Positions 59,197 through 64,000 of a stretch of DNA of 64,000 nt are shown one piece after another. Position numbers and translations under genes: made by a program. The stretch spans positions 27,185 to 91,184 of the forward strand of contig NZ_LQPC01000037.1 in NCBI RefSeq assembly GCF_002101705.1, given 5' to 3'. Position 1 is the stretch's first letter; the number at the start of each line of letters is the position of its first letter. Source of the DNA: Mycolicibacterium iranicum (lineage in GTDB: Bacteria > Actinomycetota > Actinomycetes > Mycobacteriales > Mycobacteriaceae). The notes below the pieces were generated by a model that worked only from the letters and a program-made list of their open reading frames with translations, searched no databases and was not told the DNA's origin.

Positions 59197-60477
59197 ATGA
59201 CGACACAGGTGGAGTCGGCATGGTCGAGGTTCCCCGATTACCGCGTCGAACTGGTGCCGTGTTCGCTGACCGGGCAGGTGTGGGCGGGCGAGGTCCTGCT
59301 CGCCGAGAGCGACGCGTGCCTGGTCGTGACCGAAACCGACCACGAAGATCGCCTCTACTTCCCCCAATCTGCAGTTCACTGGGAGCATCTTGCGGGGAGC
59401 GACCACACCACGGTGTGCCCGTTCAAAGGGGAGGCGTGCTACTGGAACGTGACGGGAGCCGAAGCCAACGTCCCTAACGTGGCGTGGTCGTACCGCGAAC
59501 CGCTCGACGAAGTCGCCGACATCGCCGGGTACGTGTCGTTCTACCACGACGTGGTCCGAGTGGTTCTTGTCGAACAGTGGGAAGACGGCTCGAAAGTGCC
59601 GACGGACTTCCCGCTGTGGGGAGACGCGGCAGAACTGTTGCGCTTGATCGACGTCCAGCCGTCGGGCGAGACGCGCTTCATCGGCCCGGCGCACGGCCCG
59701 ACGCGACGGGACGTCGTCGAGGGCGGGCAGCTCGCCGCGCAGGCCATCGTTGCGGCAACAAAAGTTCTCTCAGGGCAACGGGTTACGTCGGCATCGATGA
59801 TCTTCAGTAAAGCGGCATCATTCACGGCGCCTGTTGATTTGGCCGTCGAAGTGCTCCGAAGGGGTCGCACGTTCTCGACGACCGAGGTGCGTATCAGCCA
59901 GCACGACAGCCTGCGCTGCGTTGCTCTCTTACTCGCCGACTCGGGCGCGCCGGATGTGATCCGCGACGTCGAGGCAATGCCGGAGGTGCCGGGGCCCGAC
60001 GCGGCGGTGCCGTTCGCGGGATTCTCCATGCCCGGCCGCGAACTGCGCATCGTCGACGGCGCCTACGACCCGGACCCGGACCGCGTCGGGCCACCCGTCA
60101 TCAACGCCTGGACGCGGTTCCGTCACGATCCCGGAGCGGCCTATCTGCATCAAGCGCTGCTGGCGCAGTCGACCACGCACTGGACGATTGCGGCAGGGAT
60201 GTTGCCACACCGCGGCTTCGGAGAGGCGCGTGCGCACCGCACACTGTCGACTGGAATCATGAAGTCCACCATCGCTTTTCACGATGATTCCGACGTCACC
60301 GACTGGCTGCTGTACGCGAATCGTGCGTTCTGGGCCGGTCGTGGCCTCGTTCAGGGTGAAGGCCGAGTCTTCACACGGGACGGACGTCTCGTGGCGTCCT
60401 ACACGGTGCAGGCCATGATCCGCGCTTTCTACCGCGACCCGGCAGCAATGGGCCACGACAGCAGTACCGCAATGTAG
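59197..60477 (+). CDS. DUF427 domain fused to TesB-like acyl-CoA thioesterase
   Basis: 426 residues from ATG 59197, with GGAGGCAGGG just upstream. Residues about 15-130 are a DUF427 domain (RLYFPQSAVHWEHL, HTTVCPFKGEACYWNV, VAWSYREPLDEVADIAGYV). Residues about 150-420 look like a double hot-dog TesB/thioesterase II: RFIGPAHGPTRRDVVEGGQL, VTSASMIFSKAASFTAPVDL, and a C-terminal SDVTDWLLYANRAFWAGRGL, VQGEGRVFTRDGRLVASYTV. Thioesterase II enzymes release free acids from acyl-CoA. DUF427 has no known reaction; fusion with a thioesterase hints at substrate or CoA-ester handling (inference). Last gene of the ALDH-FadD operon. Confidence 0.87.
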   Translation: MTTQVESAWSRFPDYRVELVPCSLTGQVWAGEVLLAESDACLVVTETDHEDRLYFPQSAVHWEHLAGSDHTTVCPFKGEACYWNVTGAEANVPNVAWSYREPLDEVADIAGYVSFYHDVVRVVLVEQWEDGSKVPTDFPLWGDAAELLRLIDVQPSGETRFIGPAHGPTRRDVVEGGQLAAQAIVAATKVLSGQRVTSASMIFSKAASFTAPVDLAVEVLRRGRTFSTTEVRISQHDSLRCVALLLADSGAPDVIRDVEAMPEVPGPDAAVPFAGFSMPGRELRIVDGAYDPDPDRVGPPVINAWTRFRHDPGAAYLHQALLAQSTTHWTIAAGMLPHRGFGEARAHRTLSTGIMKSTIAFHDDSDVTDWLLYANRAFWAGRGLVQGEGRVFTRDGRLVASYTVQAMIRAFYRDPAAMGHDSSTAM

Positions 60478-60520
60478 GAGATCCTCACAAGTCACACTGG
60501 AGAGCCCGCCCCGGCGTCGT

Positions 60521-61327
60521 TCATCGCGTGTACCCGAGGACGTAGTGCCCACCGTCCGGGTGGTGATACCAGCCACCCGCCGCGCTGGTGCCGCCGTCGA
60601 CGTGCAATGTCTGACCGGTCACGTACGCGCTCATATCGCTCGCGAGAAATACCGCCGCTCCAGCCATTTCATCGACGTGTCCGGCGCGCCCCAAGGGCAC
60701 CATCAGCTTCGCGTTCTCCTCGCCTGCAGGCGCCATCGCGCGCAGGCTTTCGGTGAGCGTCAAATCCGGCGCCAAACCGTTCACCCGAATACCGTGCACA
60801 GCGAGTTCGAGCGCAGCGGTTTTCGTGAAGTTCTGCACCCCGGCCTTGGCCGCCGCGTATGCCGCGAAGCCGGGCGCAGCCCGCATTCCCTCGATCGTGC
60901 TGACGTTGATGATGCTACCGCCCGAACCGCCGGCGACCATGGCTCGCGCGACCCGCTGCGTGCACAGCAGCACCTGGCCAAGATTGAGGCGCAGCAACGC
61001 ATCCCACCCGTTGGGCGACGTCTCAAGAAGGCCCGACCGGAAGACTCCCCCGGCGTTGTTCACCAGGATCGCGGGCACTCCCAGTTCGGCTACGGTTGCC
61101 GCCAACGCGGTGTCGACCTGGGCCTGGTCCCGGACATCAGTGACGCACGCCAGACCGTCCACCGCCGCGGCCACACGCTCGGCTGCGCCTCGTTCCCGCT
61201 CCCACACCGCGACCCGAGCGCCAAACTCGGCGAATGCCTCGGCGATCGCCCTACCGATCCCCGACCCTCCGCCGGTCACCACCGCCACCCTGCCGTCCAG
61301 CGCCACGGAAGTCCGTGTCAGCACCAT
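60521..61327 (-). CDS. Short-chain dehydrogenase/reductase (SDR)
   Basis: 268 residues from ATG 61327, with AGGAG 7 bp upstream. Landmarks: VAVVTGGGSGIGRAIAEAFA, VAVWERERGAAERV, LVNNAGGVFRSGLL, INVSTIEGMRAAPGFAAYAAAK (Ser/Tyr/Lys), YVTGQTLHVDGGTSAAGGWY. An aromatic C-terminal tail, WYHHPDGGHYVLGYTR, is unusual and might cover the active site. Divergent from the mycofactocin-type SDR over operator M. Confidence 0.92.
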   Translation of the reverse strand: MVLTRTSVALDGRVAVVTGGGSGIGRAIAEAFAEFGARVAVWERERGAAERVAAAVDGLACVTDVRDQAQVDTALAATVAELGVPAILVNNAGGVFRSGLLETSPNGWDALLRLNLGQVLLCTQRVARAMVAGGSGGSIINVSTIEGMRAAPGFAAYAAAKAGVQNFTKTAALELAVHGIRVNGLAPDLTLTESLRAMAPAGEENAKLMVPLGRAGHVDEMAGAAVFLASDMSAYVTGQTLHVDGGTSAAGGWYHHPDGGHYVLGYTR

Positions 61328-61387
61328 GGCAACTCCTACGGTGGTGGAATGATTACCGATCCGAACCAGTCGTGCAGTGTGACAACG

Positions 61388-61410
61388 TAACACTTTCTGT
61401 TCTATTATTC
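61388..61410 (+). promoter_or_regulatory. Operator site M, between two divergent SDR genes
   Basis: TAACA, centre CTTTCTGTTCTAT, TATTC. The centre equals the cluster consensus almost base for base. TTCTAT (61400-61405) fits a -10 box; the plus-strand ATG is 43 nt further on. Confidence 0.7.
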
Positions 61411-61448
61411 AGCCGTCCTCACGGCTGCTGTTGCGAAATGGAGTATCG

Positions 61449-62306
61449 ATGAACCGTCTCAAGGGAAAGGTCGCCCTCGTCACCGGCGCAGCCCGCGGGC
61501 AGGGGCGCAGCCACGCGGTGCACTTGGCCGATGAGGGCGCCGATGTCATCGCGATCGATATCTGCGCCGACATCGAGTCGAATGAGTACCCGCTCGCGAC
61601 GCCCGAAGATCTCGACGAGACAGTCAACCTCATCGAAAAGTCGGGACAGCGCGCGTTCTCCGCCGCGGTCGATGTCCGGGACCGATCCTCGCTGAAGGCG
61701 ACCCTGGACGAGGCAGTTGGCCAACTCGGTGGTCTCCACGTGGTCGTCGCCAACGCCGGAATCTGCCCGCAGGGCAACCACATTCCCTTCCGTGGCTTCG
61801 TCGACGCCTTCGACGTGGACTTCGTCGGCGTGGTCAACACCATCCACGTAAGCCTCGACCATCTGAACGCAGGCAGCTCGATCATCGCCACCGGCTCCAT
61901 CGCCGGTTTAATAGACCAGAAGGATCTCGCAACCGGCGGTGGCCCGCAGGGGCCTGGCGGCGCCGGCTACGGCATGGCGAAGAAGATGATTCGTGACTAC
62001 ACCAAGGCCCTTGCGCTGACGATGGCGCCGCACAGCATCCGCGTAAACGCGATACACCCGACCAACGTCAATACCGACATGCTGCACAATGTGCCGATGT
62101 ACAAGGTGTTCCGGCCCGATCTGCCGGAGCCGACAAGGGAGGACGCCGAATTGGTGTTCCCGATCCTCCAGGCCATGCCGACGCCGTGGGTCGAGCCGGA
62201 GGACATCTCTCACGCGGTGGTGTACCTGGCATCTGATGAGTCTCGGTTCGTCACGGGACAACAACTCTTCGTCGACGCCGGAGCCGGCTTGAAGCTGGGG
62301 ATGTGA
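61449..62306 (+). CDS. SDR of the mycofactocin-coupled type
   Basis: 285 residues from ATG 61449 (MNRLKGKVALVTGAARGQGR), with TGGAG about 6 bp upstream; a start 6 codons earlier is less likely. The cofactor motif GAARGQGRSHAVHLADEGAD and IAIDICADIESNEY match the mycofactocin-coupled SDR subfamily, which holds its nicotinamide tightly and passes electrons to mycofactocin. The active-site region is ATGSIAGLID..., then GYGMAKKMIRDY. Family length (about 270-285) fits. It oxidises an alcohol. It overlaps the CoA-transferase gene by 4 bp. Confidence 0.92.
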   Translation: MNRLKGKVALVTGAARGQGRSHAVHLADEGADVIAIDICADIESNEYPLATPEDLDETVNLIEKSGQRAFSAAVDVRDRSSLKATLDEAVGQLGGLHVVVANAGICPQGNHIPFRGFVDAFDVDFVGVVNTIHVSLDHLNAGSSIIATGSIAGLIDQKDLATGGGPQGPGGAGYGMAKKMIRDYTKALALTMAPHSIRVNAIHPTNVNTDMLHNVPMYKVFRPDLPEPTREDAELVFPILQAMPTPWVEPEDISHAVVYLASDESRFVTGQQLFVDAGAGLKLGM

Positions 62307-63517
62307 CAGGCGCAAAGTCCGAGCCCCCCGGTGCGCATCGTCCGTTGTCCGGTGTACGGGTCATCGAGATCTCCAGCTTTGTGGCGGTACCGCTCGCGGG
62401 TATGACACTTGCTCAGCTTGGTGCCGAGGTGATCCGCGTCGACCCGATCGGCGGTGCTGCCGACTATCACCGCTGGCCGGTTACCGACGCGGGCGAGTCC
62501 ATCTACTGGGCCGGCCTCAACAAGGGAAAGCGCTCGATGGCCGTGGACGTGCGTTCCGCGGCAGGCCAGCAGTTGATTCAGCGGCTTATCGTTGACGCAG
62601 GTGTCGTGATGACGAATGTTTCAGGGCGGCAATGGCATTCGTACGCTGCCCTGTCGGCGTTGCGCGCTGATCTGATTCACGTCGAAGTATCCGGCCGCGC
62701 AGACGGCGGCACAGGCGTCGACTACACCGTCAACGCGGGAGTCGGCTTCCCCCTGGTCACCGGGCCTGCCGATCTGGACGTGCCTGTCAACCACGTGCTG
62801 CCCGCATGGGATGTCACGTGCGGAATCTATGCAGCACTTGCCGTCACAGCCGCTCTGCGGCATCGCGACGCCACCGGCGCAGGCCAACGGGTGAGCATCC
62901 CGCTGGAGAATGTCGCCCTCGCTACGGCGGGCAATCTGAGCTTCCTGACAGAGGTGATGATCAACGGCACACCGCGTCAGCGGATCGGCAACGCGATCTT
63001 CGGCCAATACGGCCAGCAATTCGCAAGTTCCGACGGCGCGGCGTTCATGATCGTCGCGCTGACCGGCAGGCACTTCCGCGATCTCACCGAGCTCACCGCG
63101 ACGACCAATGCCGTTGCTGCGCTTGCTGAATCGCTGAATGTGGACTTTGCGGACGAGGGGCATCGGTACCGTCATCGCGACGCGCTCACCGATCTCTTCA
63201 CCACTTGGTTTTCCAGCCACAGCGCAGATGAGGTCGCGACTGCGCTAGCTAGGACGTCAATCCTGTGGGAGCGCTACCGCAGTTTCGCAGACGTCGTCAC
63301 CGATCCCAAGGTGACGGACAACCCGTTGTTCGCGACCCTCGTTCAACCACGCATCGGCGACTACCTCGCACCCGGCCTGCCGCTGGCGATCGACGGCACG
63401 TACCCCGCCGCGGCGGCCGCGCCGGCTCTAGGCGATCACACCGCCGACGTGCTACGCAGCGTCGGGATCCCCGATGACGAGATCGGTGCGCTACTCGATG
63501 CCGGGACGGTCGCGTAA
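62303..63517 (+). CDS. CaiB/BaiF family CoA-transferase
   Basis: 404 residues, GTGA overlap with the SDR. Class III CoA-transferase: LSGVRVIEISSFVAVPLAGM, AQLGAEVIRVDPIGGAADYH, WAGLNKGKRSMAVDVR, probable catalytic Asp in LPAWDVTCGIYAALAVTAAL, and a C-terminal PALGDHTADVLRSVGI. It is the fifth CoA-transferase gene in the window and the last clear gene of the cluster. It may load CoA onto an acid made from the alcohol oxidised by its SDR partner (inference). Confidence 0.92.
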   Translation: MTGAKSEPPGAHRPLSGVRVIEISSFVAVPLAGMTLAQLGAEVIRVDPIGGAADYHRWPVTDAGESIYWAGLNKGKRSMAVDVRSAAGQQLIQRLIVDAGVVMTNVSGRQWHSYAALSALRADLIHVEVSGRADGGTGVDYTVNAGVGFPLVTGPADLDVPVNHVLPAWDVTCGIYAALAVTAALRHRDATGAGQRVSIPLENVALATAGNLSFLTEVMINGTPRQRIGNAIFGQYGQQFASSDGAAFMIVALTGRHFRDLTELTATTNAVAALAESLNVDFADEGHRYRHRDALTDLFTTWFSSHSADEVATALARTSILWERYRSFADVVTDPKVTDNPLFATLVQPRIGDYLAPGLPLAIDGTYPAAAAAPALGDHTADVLRSVGIPDDEIGALLDAGTVA

Positions 63518-64000
63518 GCGCTCCGGCGGACCCACCGCACGCCTTCCTCGACCGCAGTTTGGGGTGCGCTACAAGTCCCTGGGCCGATGGGGCTCACGAC
63601 GATGCGAGAACACTACGGCGAAGCCGAGCACAACGTCGTAGCGACGTATCACCACCGCCGATCTCACCGCACGCTACATCGCGAACCTGTCCGCGATAAC
63701 CGCTGCGGCGATGGCACCCGGCCCGTACGTCCACTCGGCTCAGTCAGACCGGATCGTCGGACTCCAGCTATAGCGCTCACCGATCCAGACGAGACCACGC
63801 TGGACCCGCACGGTGTCGTCACAGTCGAGCGTGCCGTTGGCGTTCGAACAACGACTGTCGCCGGACCGACGTTCGGACAAGCTTGCCTGTCCGGGTTCAC
63901 CGCGGATTACCCGCTCAAGATGGGTGGAGCTAAGGGTGTCTGAGTTCATGACATAGGTGACAGATGAGTCGCGTCATGCGTGACATCTGGAACACTGGTC
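63518..64000. other. Region without a clear gene (about 480 bp)
   Basis: No open frame here looks like a family protein. A plus-strand frame at 63587-63943 is His/Arg-rich and without ribosome-binding site. A minus-strand frame ending at 63740 encodes CSNANGTLDCDDTVRV and later ERYSWSPTIRSD, which could be the C-terminal remnant of a secreted protein cut at about 63,935. GC appears lower than in the cluster. The cluster's operator motif is not found here. Confidence 0.5.
63936..64000. mobile_element. Possible end of an insertion sequence, running off the window
   Basis: The last 65 bp begin GTGTCTGAGTTCATGACA and hold repeated TGACA units (at about 63949, 63958 and 63981). This resembles the terminal repeat region of IS481-like elements from memory only. 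It interrupts the minus-strand remnant described for 63518-64000. No transposase is visible in the window. Confidence 0.28.

Noticed and set aside
63587..63943. Plus-strand 118-residue frame at the right edge
   Set aside because: No ribosome-binding site, no family pattern, His/Arg-rich composition and overlap with the putative insertion-sequence end.
1..64000. tRNA, rRNA, CRISPR arrays or prophage genes
   Set aside because: None seen: no cloverleaf-like stretches, no spaced direct repeats beyond the 24-bp triplet, and no phage structural or integrase genes.

Overview
The window reads as chromosomal DNA of a high-GC actinobacterium, most likely an environmental Mycobacterium/Mycolicibacterium. 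The signs are very high GC with C/G-ending codons, frequent GTG and TTG starts, 4-bp ATGA/GTGA/TTGA gene overlaps, starts that look leaderless, an F420/flavin luciferase-like oxidoreductase, a mycofactocin-type SDR and a dense set of CYP, FadE, FadD, CaiB, MaoC and Ltp-like proteins. I cannot name the species from sequence alone.

Almost the whole window is one catabolic gene supercluster of about 62 protein genes with no rRNA, tRNA or CRISPR. It holds 5 cytochromes P450, 1 small ferredoxin, 5 CaiB/BaiF CoA-transferase genes (one a double-length fusion), 8 acyl-CoA dehydrogenase subunits, 3 acyl-CoA synthetases, 6 crotonases, 3 MaoC-type hydratases, 2 thiolase-like (Ltp-type) proteins each next to a DUF35/OB-fold protein, 8 SDRs, 2 aldehyde dehydrogenases, 2 luciferase-like oxidoreductases, a nitronate monooxygenase-like protein, an E1 alpha-beta fusion with a free lipoyl domain, 4 SnoaL/NTF2-like proteins, 2 VOC proteins, an amidohydrolase, an SMP-30 protein, an APH-like kinase, a DUF427-thioesterase fusion, a membrane adenylyl cyclase and 2 TetR regulators.

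Layout: 1-1.3 kb, an acyl-CoA dehydrogenase pair (first gene cut by the window edge). 1.3-4.3 kb (minus), P450-P450-SnoaL. 4.4-7.8 kb (plus), double CoA-transferase, OB-only DUF35, Ltp-like thiolase. 7.8-9.0 kb (minus), a CoA-transferase. 9.1-13.2 kb (plus), two CoA-transferases, VOC, P450. 13.3-14.6 kb (minus), VOC and DUF3237. 14.7-19.4 kb (plus), acyl-CoA dehydrogenase pair, MaoC-like, ALDH, MaoC. 19.4-20.2 kb (minus), SDR. 20.3-22.7 kb (plus), ferredoxin and acyl-CoA dehydrogenase pair. 22.7-28.8 kb, a small protein, an amidohydrolase (plus) and a minus operon SDR-SDR-SnoaL-SMP30-adenylyl cyclase. 28.9-30.3 kb (plus), APH-like kinase. 30.3-34.6 kb (minus), P450-crotonase-LLM-P450. 34.7-36.7 kb (plus), crotonase and acyl-CoA dehydrogenase. 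36.7-42.4 kb (minus), E1, lipoyl protein, crotonase, NMO, two crotonases. 42.4-46.9 kb (minus), LLM, acyl-CoA synthetase, thiolase-like, DUF35, SnoaL. 47.0-53.5 kb (plus), MaoC-TetR-SDR, then crotonase-FadD-SnoaL-FadE. 53.5-54.3 kb (minus), SDR. 54.5-60.5 kb (plus), TetR, then ALDH-SDR-FadD-small protein-DUF427/thioesterase. 60.5-61.3 kb (minus), SDR. 61.4-63.5 kb (plus), SDR and CoA-transferase. The last ~480 bp hold no clear gene and may end in an insertion-sequence edge.

The main discovery is regulatory. Thirteen copies of one AT-rich 23-bp element of the form GAACA-N13-TGTTC (core near CTGTnCTAT) sit in 12 of the 13 promoter-bearing gaps of the cluster, and often overlap the -10 region. 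They tie nearly all the operons into one regulon, probably under a TetR repressor; the TetR gene at 47.9 kb lies in an operon that has such a site. By inference, the enzymes hydroxylate, oxidise, CoA-activate and beta-oxidise a hydrophobic, probably branched or alicyclic compound (steroid- or terpenoid-like). The substrate is unknown, and I saw no steroid-ring genes (KstD-, KshA- or HsaC-type).
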